This document shows, in pieces, positions 33,621-41,433 of a stretch of DNA of 64,000 nt. The stretch is from Streptomyces koelreuteriae (GTDB lineage: Bacteria; Actinomycetota; Actinomycetes; Streptomycetales; Streptomycetaceae): positions 4,526,001 through 4,590,000 of the forward strand of contig NZ_CP075896.1 in assembly GCF_018604545.1 (NCBI RefSeq). The letters run 5' to 3'. A model generated the notes under the pieces. The model was given only the letters and a program-made list of their open reading frames with translations. It had not been told where the DNA came from and did not search any database. A program made the position numbers and the translations under genes. Positions within the stretch are counted from its first letter, which is position 1; the number at the start of each line of letters is the position of its first letter.

Positions 33621-34570
33621 GAGGCTGCCTGCCGTGGTGTGGCGTGGGCGATGACCCAGTCCATGGCGCTGCGGATGGTCGCGCGGCACTCGGCCGGCGG
33701 CAGGCCGGTAGTCTCCCCCGCCGCCTGGATTGCCTGCTCTGCCACGTCCCGGGGGAGGTGGCCCCATGCGACGAACCGTGCGACCTTGCAGGCGCTCTTG
33801 TGCAGGGTGTTGTTGCGGCCGTTGGGCCCGCCCTCGGTCGCGCCTGTGATGACCGCGCATTCGCGTTCCAGAGCCACCTGGGCGGCGCGGGTGCCGTCCC
33901 GCACGGGCGCCAGTTCCACGACGGCGGGCTTGGGCTGCTCTGTGAGCAGTGGGGCCAGCCATGCCGGGAGCGGAGCCACGGGCGCCTCGTCGGTCACCTC
34001 GTAGGTGCCGTCGGGGGTGGTGCTGCCGGGGGCGACGACGTAGCCGCCCCAGGCGCGGGTGTCGATGTGTGGCCCGAGACGGTTGGCGCTGTTCTTCAGC
34101 CGCACCCCGGGCGGGGCGGTGAAGTACAGGTGTTCCCCGCCGCGTGCGGTCCGCACCCGGTAGGTGGTGGGGACGGTCTGGCCGGTGCGCTCGCAGAGCG
34201 CTTCGAGGGAAGTGGCGCCGTCAGGCGCTCCTTCTGGCTCTTCGGGCTTGCACACGTCGAGGTCGATGACGAGCAGTCCGGCCGGGCCGGTCGCGATGCC
34301 GACGTTGTAGGGGCGCGTCGCCCATGTGGCGTGGATCAGGTCGGGGGTGGTGGTGGCGCGCTGCTCGGGCTTGCGGTGCCCGCTCGCGCAGCGCCCGGTG
34401 CCGGGGCAGGCCCGTTCGGCGTGCCCGGCCGGCCGCTTCGCGTACGGGTGCAGCGGGATGACCGGCCAGCCGCGCTCAGCCGCCGTGAGGGCGGAGGCTA
34501 ACAGCGGCAGACAGGCCAGATCGGCAGTCAGGATGCTGCCTACTCGCCGGACGCTGGTGGGATGGGTCAT
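33617..34570 (-). CDS. Bifunctional DNA primase/polymerase (Prim-Pol)
   Basis: Prim-Pol enzymes prime and extend DNA on mobile elements. The 317-residue protein has the family entry GWPVIPLHPYAKRPAGH, the catalytic acidic motif LLVIDLDVCKPE (about residues 98-109), GGEHLYFTAPPG with the conserved His, and DTRAWGGYVVAPGS. A C-terminal helical domain follows. The ATG at 34570 follows GGAGGG by nine bases. It is preceded by a 13-bp hairpin, so the replication genes may form their own transcript. The length is typical for the short Prim-Pol of AICEs. Confidence 0.9.
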   Translation of the reverse strand: MTHPTSVRRVGSILTADLACLPLLASALTAAERGWPVIPLHPYAKRPAGHAERACPGTGRCASGHRKPEQRATTTPDLIHATWATRPYNVGIATGPAGLLVIDLDVCKPEEPEGAPDGATSLEALCERTGQTVPTTYRVRTARGGEHLYFTAPPGVRLKNSANRLGPHIDTRAWGGYVVAPGSTTPDGTYEVTDEAPVAPLPAWLAPLLTEQPKPAVVELAPVRDGTRAAQVALERECAVITGATEGGPNGRNNTLHKSACKVARFVAWGHLPRDVAEQAIQAAGETTGLPPAECRATIRSAMDWVIAHATPRQAAS

Positions 34571-34610
34571 GCTGGGTGCCCTCCAACAGGTCTGTAGTGG
34601 GCTGGTTGGG

Positions 34611-34655
34611 CAAGGGCGGTCCCGGGTCTTTGGCGAGATGTGGGGACCGCCCTTG
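34611..34655 (-). terminator. 13-bp hairpin between transfer and replication genes
   Basis: CAAGGGCGGTCCC (34611-34623) and GGGACCGCCCTTG (34643-34655) pair perfectly around 19 bases, between the spdB-like stop and the Prim-Pol start. It probably ends or attenuates the transfer transcript. Confidence 0.8.
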
Positions 34656-34661
34656 GCGTAG

Positions 34662-35108
34662 CTAGCTGTGGAACTTGTTCCGCTTGATGACGGCCTTGCG
34701 GATGTTGACCGTGGTTCCGCCCTGGTGGCCGCTCGCGCTGAAGACCTGCACGGTGATCCAGCCGCCGAAGATGACGGCGGCGAGGGTGATGAGCTGGGTG
34801 ACGAACGCGGTTAGGGCCGCGATGAACGAGGTGAGCAGCAGCAGGCCGCCGCAGACGGCGAGGAACCCGATGCCGCCGAGGGCGACGTTCACGGCCGTGC
34901 GGGAGATCGGCGGCTTGGTCGCGATCGGTTCGGGCTGGACGGGGTTGATGGCGTAGCCGGTGACGACTCGCCCGTCGGGCAGGACCACGCTCGCGACGGC
35001 CGGCACGGTGTGCGGCTGGACGGGGACGATCGGCGCGGCCGGCAGGTGCGTCGGTATCGGCTGGGGGTGGTGGACTTCGATGGCCGTGGGCTGTTCGGGG
35101 CGGGCCAC
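34662..35108 (-). CDS. SpdB-like plasmid spread membrane protein
   Basis: The 148-residue product has a Pro/His-rich N-terminal part (residues about 1-60), then two hydrophobic segments (VALGGIGFLAVCGGLLLLTS and FVTQLITLAAVIFGGWITVQ), and a short basic tail. Small proteins of this kind next to traB help spread conjugative DNA through the mycelium in Streptomyces. The assignment is from position and topology, not from a motif. The start is GTG at 35108, eight bases after GGAGG. A hairpin (35132-35163) lies just before it. Confidence 0.65.
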   Translation of the reverse strand: MARPEQPTAIEVHHPQPIPTHLPAAPIVPVQPHTVPAVASVVLPDGRVVTGYAINPVQPEPIATKPPISRTAVNVALGGIGFLAVCGGLLLLTSFIAALTAFVTQLITLAAVIFGGWITVQVFSASGHQGGTTVNIRKAVIKRNKFHS

Positions 35109-35131
35109 GGTGGTTGCCTCCGGGATGGGGG

Positions 35132-35163
35132 CGGGCCCGCGTCACGGTGGTGGCGCGGGCCCG
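35132..35163. other. 10-bp hairpin between traB and the spdB-like gene
   Basis: CGGGCCCGCG (35132-35141) and CGCGGGCCCG (35154-35163) pair perfectly around 12 bases. It borders the GGTGTCAG repeats and could terminate traB transcription or be part of the transfer site. Confidence 0.8.
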
Positions 35164-35172
35164 TTCGGGTGG

Positions 35173-35283
35173 GGTGTCAGGGGGTGTCAGCGGGTGGTGT
35201 CAGGAGTGCGTGACACCGCGTGTGCCTAGGGGTTTGGGTGTCAGGGGGCCGTGACGGTGTCAGGCGTCAGGCGGCCGTCAGGG
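35173..35283. repeat. GGTGTCAG repeat cluster, putative clt (TraB recognition site)
   Basis: Exact GGTGTCAG lies at 35173, 35183, 35196, 35237 and 35256. A 7-of-8 inverted copy (TGACACC) is at 35211, and degenerate CGTCAG copies reach to 35283, overlapping the last codons of traB. In pSVH1-type plasmids TraB binds short 8-bp repeats in the clt locus beside traB and pumps double-stranded DNA. Length, number and location fit this model. Confidence 0.8.
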
Positions 35284-37348
35284 CCGGGACGATGCGCCAC
35301 CGGCCGGTGGTGTTCGTCGGCTCCAGGCGGCCGTCCTCGTAGGCCTCCTTGAGCCGTGCGGAGACCCACGGCCGGGAGAGCTGGTTGCGGTCGCACCAGT
35401 CGTTGAAGTCCTTGGGACCGACGACCATGTGCCCGTCCCGCTCGAACTCTTCCAGCGCCTGGGCGAACAGGCGCCGGGCCTCGTCCGGCTTCGGCTTGCG
35501 GCCACTGTCCTGTCCGAAGATCGGGGCGTCGTCGCCCTGCTCGGGCTCGGGGAGTTCGGCTTCGGGGTCGATGTGGTCGTCCTCGGGGTCGACCAGGGGC
35601 CCGTACCCGGTGTCGTCCATGTCGTCCTCATCCGTGGCGGTGTGCGCGGTGGGATTGCCGTAGGGGAGGCTGCGGCCGGTGTAGGCGTTGCCGGCGACGC
35701 TGGAGGCGGCCCCGGCGGTGACGGGGTCGGCCTCGGCGCCGTTGCGTTGTGCCCAGTCGGCGAGGACCTCCATGCGGGAGATCGCGTCGCGGCCGAATCC
35801 CCAGGTGCGGCCGGGTGAGGCGTAGCGGGTCTCGTCGATGCCCGGGGTGACGAGGTAGCAGTAGCCCGGGCGGCGGTTGCCCCAGGCGCCGGGGTGGGCG
35901 CCCGCGTCCAGCACCGTGTCCGGCAGGGAGAACGACTCATCACGCGGGTCGCAGCCGAGCGCGATCACCGACGGCAGAGAGGCCCGCGTGCTGGTGGACA
36001 TCTGGTCATACGACGGCCGCTGAAGCGACACGATCAGCGAGACACCGGCGGACCGGGCCTCCTGCGCGATGCCCGTGAACGCGTCGTCCCCCAGGGCCCG
36101 CAGGGTGCTGGCGGCCTCCTCCATCCACGCCACCAGGTACGGCGTGCCGGGGCAGCCGCAGGCACGGCCGTCCGGCCGGCACGAGTGCTTGGGATCGTTC
36201 TGCACTTCGGCGGCCGCGGGGACCCATTGGCGGTAGTTGTGCTGTCCCAGCCACCGGGTGCGGGCGGGGATGACGGCCTGGATCGCTTCCACCATGACTT
36301 CGGTGGGGGTTCCGCCTTCGGCGGCCCAGTCGATGCCGGGCAGCAGCGGGCGGAAGTCCTGGAACATCTTCGGATCCGACAGCCACAGCAGCACATCCCG
36401 CCGGGACAGGATCTCCGTCTGGAGGTTCAGGGCCGTCTCGCCCTTGCCCGACCCGGTGCCGCCCGCAACCAGCACGTGCGTGCCGTTGCGGCCGGCGTCT
36501 GGGTCCCCGGGCAGCCACAGGTACATCGGGGAGCCGTCGTCGTAGCGGCCGATCACCAGCGGATCGGCGATCGAACCACCGAGGTTCGACGGTCCCTCCC
36601 AGTACGCGGCCTGGGCGAGCATGTCCTCAGGCACGATGACCAGTTCCCCGCGCCGGGAGGAGTCAGGGTCGGGCTGGTAGCGCACGGCGGAGGTGGGCAG
36701 GTCGAGGGCGGAGGCGATCCGGGCCAGGGCCTTGGACACGTCGTCGTTGGTCTGCTCACCGGCCTCTACCGCGAGCGGGGCGGTGACCCGGTTGGGCTCC
36801 ACCTTCGCCTGCCCGATCTGCGCCCGGGCGAGCCCGACCTTCTCCAGCAGGCCCTTGTCGCCGCTCTCGCCGGGGGCCTCGTGGTTGCGGCGCAGGATCA
36901 TGCGGATGTTCCACGAGAGCGCCAGTGCCGGGGCGCCCATCATGTACAGGTCGGGCAGCGGTCCGGCGGTGGGCCCGGCCAGGCACGCGGCCGTGGTCCA
37001 GGCCGATGCGGACGCCACCGTGATCGCGGAGTGGAGGCGGCGCTGGGCGGTGGTGGACTTGCCCATCCACCAGGTGGCTCCGGTGAGCATGACGGAGGCG
37101 AGGGTGAGGCCGACCCCGGCCGCCGCGCTTTCCTCCCACTTCAGGCTGCCGAGCCCGCCGGCGATGCCGATGCCGGCGGCGGCCAGCCACGGTGGCAGGT
37201 GCGGCATCGCCCGGGACAGGAGGTAGCCGCCCACCCCGCCGCCGGCGGGGGACTGGCCGGGGAGGAGGCCGTCGCCTCGGTATTCGGCGACGAGGCCGTT
37301 GTCGAGGAAGTCGGTGTGCCGCACGCGGCCGTTGCTGTTCCTTGCCAT
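35267..37348 (-). CDS. traB: FtsK/SpoIIIE-type conjugative DNA translocase TraB
   Basis: TraB alone moves double-stranded plasmid DNA between Streptomyces hyphae. The 693-residue protein has N-terminal membrane segments (about residues 50-160), an FtsK ATPase core with Walker A VAGGTGSGKGETAL and Walker B YLVAWMEEAAS, then SAGVSLIVSLQRPSYDQMST, and after an acidic linker (DEDDMDDTGYGPLVDPEDD) a C-terminal winged helix (FNDWCDRNQLSRPWVSARLK) that should read the clt repeats. The ATG at 37348 has AAGGAGG seven bases upstream. It heads the element's main transfer function. Confidence 0.93.
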   Translation of the reverse strand: MARNSNGRVRHTDFLDNGLVAEYRGDGLLPGQSPAGGGVGGYLLSRAMPHLPPWLAAAGIGIAGGLGSLKWEESAAAGVGLTLASVMLTGATWWMGKSTTAQRRLHSAITVASASAWTTAACLAGPTAGPLPDLYMMGAPALALSWNIRMILRRNHEAPGESGDKGLLEKVGLARAQIGQAKVEPNRVTAPLAVEAGEQTNDDVSKALARIASALDLPTSAVRYQPDPDSSRRGELVIVPEDMLAQAAYWEGPSNLGGSIADPLVIGRYDDGSPMYLWLPGDPDAGRNGTHVLVAGGTGSGKGETALNLQTEILSRRDVLLWLSDPKMFQDFRPLLPGIDWAAEGGTPTEVMVEAIQAVIPARTRWLGQHNYRQWVPAAAEVQNDPKHSCRPDGRACGCPGTPYLVAWMEEAASTLRALGDDAFTGIAQEARSAGVSLIVSLQRPSYDQMSTSTRASLPSVIALGCDPRDESFSLPDTVLDAGAHPGAWGNRRPGYCYLVTPGIDETRYASPGRTWGFGRDAISRMEVLADWAQRNGAEADPVTAGAASSVAGNAYTGRSLPYGNPTAHTATDEDDMDDTGYGPLVDPEDDHIDPEAELPEPEQGDDAPIFGQDSGRKPKPDEARRLFAQALEEFERDGHMVVGPKDFNDWCDRNQLSRPWVSARLKEAYEDGRLEPTNTTGRWRIVPALTAA

Positions 37349-37360
37349 GGGTCGGCCTCC

Positions 37361-37948
37361 TTACTGCTGGTCCCAGTTCATGACCGGCTGCTTCGGCTTG
37401 CGGGCACGGTGACGGACGCGGTTGATCTCTTCCTCGAATTCCTGCTGGAACGTGGCGTAGCAGGCGGCGGCGTTCTTGGCGGCGCTGCGCAGGTCATCGG
37501 CGGCTTTGTTCATCTTCCGGGCGACCTTGGCCGCGCGGATCCGGGAGCCGAACGCGCGGCCCTCGGGGTCCGGCACGGCGGCGAGGACGCCCTTGAGGAT
37601 CTCGGTGCCCATAGCGACCTCGATCGAGAGCGTCACGGCCGCGGCCCGCAGGGTGTTGCAGTAGTTCCGCACCTGCGCGGGGGAGGTGAAGTCGGGTGCG
37701 GGGAGCAGGGCTTCGGCGTGCGACCGGCGCCCGTTCGAGCCGGAGCCGCGCTTGTTGTTGTTCACGGTGACGTTGATCGGTGGGACCATCGAGCCGCCCA
37801 GCGCCCCGACGAAGCCGCCGGCGACGGCCCCGGCGTTGGCGAACTTGTTGCTCTTGTGGCCGGTCTCGTCGATGAGCGGGCGGCCGGCGTGCTGGGCCTG
37901 GCGGTAGCGCCGGTTGGCGGCCCGGTTGGCGGATCCGTTGTCTGCCAT
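37361..37948 (-). CDS. AICE transfer-region protein (TraA-like), function unknown
   Basis: The 195-residue product starts with an Asn/Arg-rich segment (DNGSANRAANRRYRQAQHAG), has a short Gly/Ala/Val stretch (NAGAVAGGFVGALGGSMVPP), and a long basic helical C-terminal half ending RARKPKQPVMNWDQQ. Proteins like this precede traB in several Streptomyces elements and have been labelled TraA, but no activity is known to me. The ribosome-binding site is GAGGAG. It ends 12 bases before the traB start, so the two are probably co-translated. Confidence 0.65.
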   Translation of the reverse strand: MADNGSANRAANRRYRQAQHAGRPLIDETGHKSNKFANAGAVAGGFVGALGGSMVPPINVTVNNNKRGSGSNGRRSHAEALLPAPDFTSPAQVRNYCNTLRAAAVTLSIEVAMGTEILKGVLAAVPDPEGRAFGSRIRAAKVARKMNKAADDLRSAAKNAAACYATFQQEFEEEINRVRHRARKPKQPVMNWDQQ

Positions 37949-37965
37949 GTGGCGATCTCCTCAGG

Positions 37966-38463
37966 TCAGTGGGACGGGCGGATGATGAGCCACGCGGTCT
38001 GCGCGGCGATGAGGATGAGCAGCCACAGCAGCGCGAGCGATCCGTTCAGCGGCCCGAACCCGGCGGCCAGCGCCAGCCACACAGCGGCGGCCGTGGCAAG
38101 CACGGTCAGGCCGATGCGCCAGCCGAGCGCGGCGGCGCGGGCCGGGCGACGGCGCTGCATGACCAGCAGCCACACCACCGGCACCGCCGCCACGGGGGCG
38201 ACAACCAGGGACGACCACCAGGCGATGGCGTGCAGGAGCCCGGCCACCAGGAACGCGAGCACGGAGAGGCCGGTGGGGGCGAGGGCGCGGCGGAAGTGCC
38301 ACAGGCCACGACCGATGAAGCCGAGGGCCTCGCGGGTCAGGGAGGGGCGCTCGGGGACGACGATCACGAACGGGTCGGAACGGCGGCCACGCTGACGAGG
38401 GATACGGACGGTGTGGACGCCCGCCGCCGTCTTCACGGAGCGGGCACGGGTACGGCTGGACAC
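37966..38463 (-). CDS. Four-helix membrane protein of the transfer operon
   Basis: The 165-residue protein has a basic N-terminus (about 45 residues) and then four hydrophobic segments grouped in pairs (LAPTGLSVLAFLVAGLLHAI, LVVAPVAAVPVVWLLVMQ, and two more near the end in IGLTVLATAAAVWLALAAGF and LALLWLLILIAAQTAWLII). It is probably a cytoplasmic-membrane partner of TraB or an Spd protein. The start is GTG at 38463, six bases after GGGAG. It lies 17 bases before the TraA-like gene. Confidence 0.7.
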   Translation of the reverse strand: MSSRTRARSVKTAAGVHTVRIPRQRGRRSDPFVIVVPERPSLTREALGFIGRGLWHFRRALAPTGLSVLAFLVAGLLHAIAWWSSLVVAPVAAVPVVWLLVMQRRRPARAAALGWRIGLTVLATAAAVWLALAAGFGPLNGSLALLWLLILIAAQTAWLIIRPSH

Positions 38464-38491
38464 AGCGAACTCCCGATGAAGTCGGTGGGTT

Positions 38492-39574
38492 TCAGGCGGC
38501 GGGCTGTTCGTCGGTGCGGGTGAAGGTGGCGAACTGATTCGGGGTGATCAGGCCGGACTCGCGCCATTCGGCGAGCAGGTCGGCTTGGCCCTCGATGCCG
38601 TCGCACTTGCGGCAGAGCCGCCCGGCCGGGCGGCGACTGCGCGGGCCGGGCGGACGCTGACCCCACTTGCAGGCGGGCAGACCGAGCGCTTCGGCCTCGC
38701 GCTCAAGCTCCCGCAGGGGCTTGGCGGCGTGGGGGTAGAAGAACTCGATCTCATCGAGCTCATTGGGCTTGGCGAACGCTCCGCACAGGCACTCCCCGGA
38801 CATGTGCAGGTGAACGGTGACTTCGTTCAGCGGCAGCGCGTCCAGCCAGCACAGTTGGTGCTCGGCGTGTTGGTGCGGGAGGGTGCAGCGGTGCCGGTCG
38901 CGGTATTCGCGCATGTGGGCATCGGTCCAGTGCACGATCGGGGACACCCAGAGCAGGGCGCCCTCGCGGTCGACCTCTTCGGCGTTGCGGAAGCGCCGGT
39001 CGGTTTCCGCCCAGCGCATGCCGCCCAGGTAGACGGCATTGCGACTACGCCCGTGACGGCCGATGATCTGCCCGCGCAGGCGCTGCAGCGGCTCATCCTT
39101 CAACCTGCGGTACATCACGCTGTGCCCGGCCGGGCCGGGGAAGCCCTTCCACACCTGCCGGCCAATGTTCTGGCCCCGAGTGGAGAGCACGTTGCCCAGC
39201 ACGAGATCCCGGTAGGAGTTCTTCGGGTGCAGCTCGTGCAGGGGCAGGCCCCAGGCGGCGACCACGTCCCGGACGTGCTGGGTGGTCTCCGGGATCCCGG
39301 TTCCGGTGTTGACGTGCGCGATCGCATCCACCCGGTGTCGGAAGAGATGGTTGACGACCACGGAGTCGTTGCCGCCGGAGAACAGCCCGATCGTGGCCAC
39401 GACCGGGAACGCGGCCAGCACCCGGTCATAGATCGCGAACGAGCGAGCGATCGCCTCATCCAAGGTCATCGCCTCGGGTTCGGCTTCCGCCTTGGGCGGC
39501 TTCTTCGGCAGCAGGGAGGGCATGCCGGGGAACATGTCCCCGGCCGACTGGCGCCGCTTGTTGCGTGCAGTCAC
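38492..39574 (-). CDS. PAPS-reductase/PP-loop family protein
   Basis: The 360-residue protein has a PP-loop ATP-pyrophosphatase motif, GLFSGGNDSVVVNHLF (about residues 64-79), and follows the phosphoadenosine-phosphosulfate reductase fold (AHVNTGTGIPETTQHVRDVV, NSYRDLVLGNVL). The C-terminal third carries at least six cysteines (including SGECLCGAF and LCRKCDG), suggesting an iron-sulfur cluster or zinc. Relatives include true PAPS reductases and DndC, which helps put sulfur into the DNA backbone. The partners of those systems are absent, so the reaction is unknown. The GTG at 39574 follows GAGGGGG. Confidence 0.85.
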   Translation of the reverse strand: MTARNKRRQSAGDMFPGMPSLLPKKPPKAEAEPEAMTLDEAIARSFAIYDRVLAAFPVVATIGLFSGGNDSVVVNHLFRHRVDAIAHVNTGTGIPETTQHVRDVVAAWGLPLHELHPKNSYRDLVLGNVLSTRGQNIGRQVWKGFPGPAGHSVMYRRLKDEPLQRLRGQIIGRHGRSRNAVYLGGMRWAETDRRFRNAEEVDREGALLWVSPIVHWTDAHMREYRDRHRCTLPHQHAEHQLCWLDALPLNEVTVHLHMSGECLCGAFAKPNELDEIEFFYPHAAKPLRELEREAEALGLPACKWGQRPPGPRSRRPAGRLCRKCDGIEGQADLLAEWRESGLITPNQFATFTRTDEQPAA

Positions 39575-39584
39575 CTCAACCCCC

Positions 39585-40475
39585 TCAACCGGCGATCGCG
39601 GTGGGGAAGTCGGCAAGGTACGGCTCACGCGCCTTGACCCGGCCGCGCGCCGTGCGGGCCGTCGACTCCGATGCACCGAGACCGAGCCCGGCCATGGCCA
39701 TCGTCATGCGGGCGGTGTTCGGCTGAGTGAAGTCGGTCCCGTACAGCGCCCGCACCACCTGATCGACCCGGTTCGGGTAGATCACCGGCATGCATAGGTC
39801 GACGGCCGTCGAACGCGCTTCGACGGCAACCGGCTCGGCATCGACGGGCGCCGATGCGCCCTCGACGCCCACCGGCAGAACGGGCAACTCCCCCGCCGCT
39901 TCCGGCTCCGACAGGGACGGCGCTGCGGGTGCGGCCGGCGGCCGGTCGACGCTGACGTTGACGGGCGTCGAGGGTTCGTTGACGCCCGGCGGCGGGGTGG
40001 TGACGCCCGTCAATGCCTTGCGGGCGAGGTAGGCATGCACCTGCCGCATCAGCGCGCCGAACGCCAGTAGTGCCGCCACCGGCGGAACGGCGGCGACCAC
40101 GTAGTCCAGGGCGTTGGCGTCCTTGCCGACCCCGGCCACGTTCAGCGCGATCGAGGCCCCGTCACCTGCGGTGACCAGGCCGATTGCCCACCAGTCGACC
40201 TTGTGGGCAAGCGAGGCACGCAGGATCAACAGCTCACCGATCACGATGAACAGATCCACGGTGGCCGGCCACGCCCACGAGCGGGCGACGGCGTCGGCCA
40301 TGCCGTGTTCGGCGGCGACTTCCTGCAAGTGCTCGTAGGACAGCCAGAACGCCACCGCCGTGAGCACCACCGTGAGTACGGCCGCGATGACCGTGATCCC
40401 GTGCTCGGCATTGACGGGCGTCGACCGGGACTCGACGCCTGTCGACCCGGTGTCGACGTAGGCGGACGCGCTCAT
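39585..40475 (-). CDS. DUF2637 membrane protein
   Basis: The 296-residue protein has four membrane segments in its first half (VIAAVLTVVLTAVAFWLSYE, then ATVDLFIVIGELLILRASLA, IGLVTAGDGASIALNVAGVG, VVAAVPPVAALLAFGALMRQ), the layout of DUF2637, which is found in most AICEs and Streptomyces plasmids beside tra genes. A Pro/Ala/Val-rich linker leads to a C-terminal helix-turn-helix-like segment (MAMAGLGLGASESTARTARG). The stop comes 10 bases before the PP-loop gene, and the ATG overlaps the DUF6284 stop (ATGA). Confidence 0.85.
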   Translation of the reverse strand: MSASAYVDTGSTGVESRSTPVNAEHGITVIAAVLTVVLTAVAFWLSYEHLQEVAAEHGMADAVARSWAWPATVDLFIVIGELLILRASLAHKVDWWAIGLVTAGDGASIALNVAGVGKDANALDYVVAAVPPVAALLAFGALMRQVHAYLARKALTGVTTPPPGVNEPSTPVNVSVDRPPAAPAAPSLSEPEAAGELPVLPVGVEGASAPVDAEPVAVEARSTAVDLCMPVIYPNRVDQVVRALYGTDFTQPNTARMTMAMAGLGLGASESTARTARGRVKAREPYLADFPTAIAG

Positions 40476-40729
40476 GCCGCCCCCGCCACAATCTTGTTGG
40501 TCAGGTCCCGACGGGCGACCAGCACCTGACGCCGGGCCCGCCGCAGCCGCCGCGCGTCGAACGCCGTGACCGGCCTGTCCAGCAGACTGATCTGCGCGTC
40601 AAGCAACTCGACGTCAGCCTCGATCAGCGGCATCTCCTGCTCGATCGCATCCAGCTCCGCAAACGACGGCTCGCGGTCCTGCTCGGCCGCGTCGATGTCG
40701 GACTGCGAGTGAAGGGGGAGAATCTTCAT
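40472..40729 (-). CDS. DUF6284-like small protein
   Basis: The 85-residue product is highly charged and helical, with two halves: an acidic part (AAEQDREPSFAELDAIEQEM) and a basic part (DARRLRRARRQVLVARRDLT). It is the first gene of the leftward transfer operon and is coupled to the DUF2637 gene by ATGA. I recall this as a DUF6284 protein typical of AICEs; function unknown. The ATG at 40729 is chosen over a longer frame to 40831 because it has AGAGGAA upstream. Confidence 0.75.
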   Translation of the reverse strand: MKILPLHSQSDIDAAEQDREPSFAELDAIEQEMPLIEADVELLDAQISLLDRPVTAFDARRLRRARRQVLVARRDLTNKIVAGAA

Positions 40730-41238
40730 GGGTCGTGGTTCCTCTCGAAGGGTGAACGGCCCGACCGCGGCTCCCGGGTGGCACCCCGGGGGCCGCTCGC
40801 CGTTGAAGCGGGGAACGTCTCGGCTCCCCACACCCCGCCCGTACGGACCCCGCGCGGTACGCGGGCCCGGACGGGCGAGGGAGGCAACCGGCCGCAGCGC
40901 TAGCCGCTGCGATGGCAGGACGAGAGCGGACCGTTCGGCCGTGAGCGTGCGTGCCGCTCACGGACCCGGGTGACGTCCTGGCGCCCGCCGGCCGGTCCAT
41001 GACGGCGGCGCCCATGGTCTTCGTCGGTGCACTGGAATACCTCTCAGGCGAGATGAACAGGGATGAAGCACTGCAAGGGGGACCACGTCCCCACCCTCCG
41101 GCCGTTGCTCGCGGTCGCCGGGCCACCTCGCCAGTACGGGCCGAAGCCCTGTTCTGCCTGGCCTTCAGCGGGATTGCAGCGTCCCCGCCTTCTGCGCATG
41201 CGGCATGAAGCCGCGTTCCGACCGAGGTGGTCGGCATG

Positions 41239-41265
41239 TGCAGTACCTGTTTTACAGGTACTGCA
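41239..41265. promoter_or_regulatory. 27-bp perfect palindrome, likely repressor operator of the AICE
   Basis: TGCAGTACCTG (41239-41249) and CAGGTACTGCA (41255-41265) are perfect 11-bp arms around TTTTA. It lies in the divergent control region, about 170 bp before the regulator gene. The element's own GntR-like or XRE protein is the natural candidate to bind it. Confidence 0.75.
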
Positions 41266-41401
41266 TGAGGGTCCGTCAAGTACGCCGACGGAACCTCCTG
41301 GTTTCGCGCCGGAACTTCTTGGCGCACATTCAGAATCGCTGCTGGTCAGGGGAGTTGGTTACCCCGCGCATAGACAGCTGTCGGTCTTCTAGTTACGGTC
41401 A

Positions 41402-41421
41402 AGAAGTCCCTAGAAGTCCCT
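41402..41421 (+). repeat. Tandem 10-bp repeat before the XRE-DUF5919 gene
   Basis: AGAAGTCCCT is repeated exactly at 41402-41411 and 41412-41421, ending 12 bases before the start codon. It may be an operator half-site pair or an iteron. Confidence 0.85.
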
Positions 41422-41433
41422 ACGGGGGTGCAG

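Larger units (their letters stand above)
40730..41433. other. 704-bp regulatory space between the two divergent operons of the AICE
   Basis: No gene is convincing. The region contains the promoters for the transfer operon (leftward) and for the regulator-Nudix pair (rightward), a 27-bp palindrome (41239-41265) and a tandem AGAAGTCCCT repeat (41402-41421). Imperfect inverted repeats of CCCGGG type occur near 40765-40790. Confidence 0.7.

Noticed and set aside
35894..38395. 833-residue plus-strand frame opposite traB and its neighbours
   Set aside because: Antisense shadow over genes with ribosome-binding sites and conserved motifs; low-complexity Gly/Arg composition.
40951..41208. 85-residue gene in the AICE control region
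   Set aside because: No ribosome-binding site, no domain, and overlapping frames on both strands are equally open; treated as noncoding.
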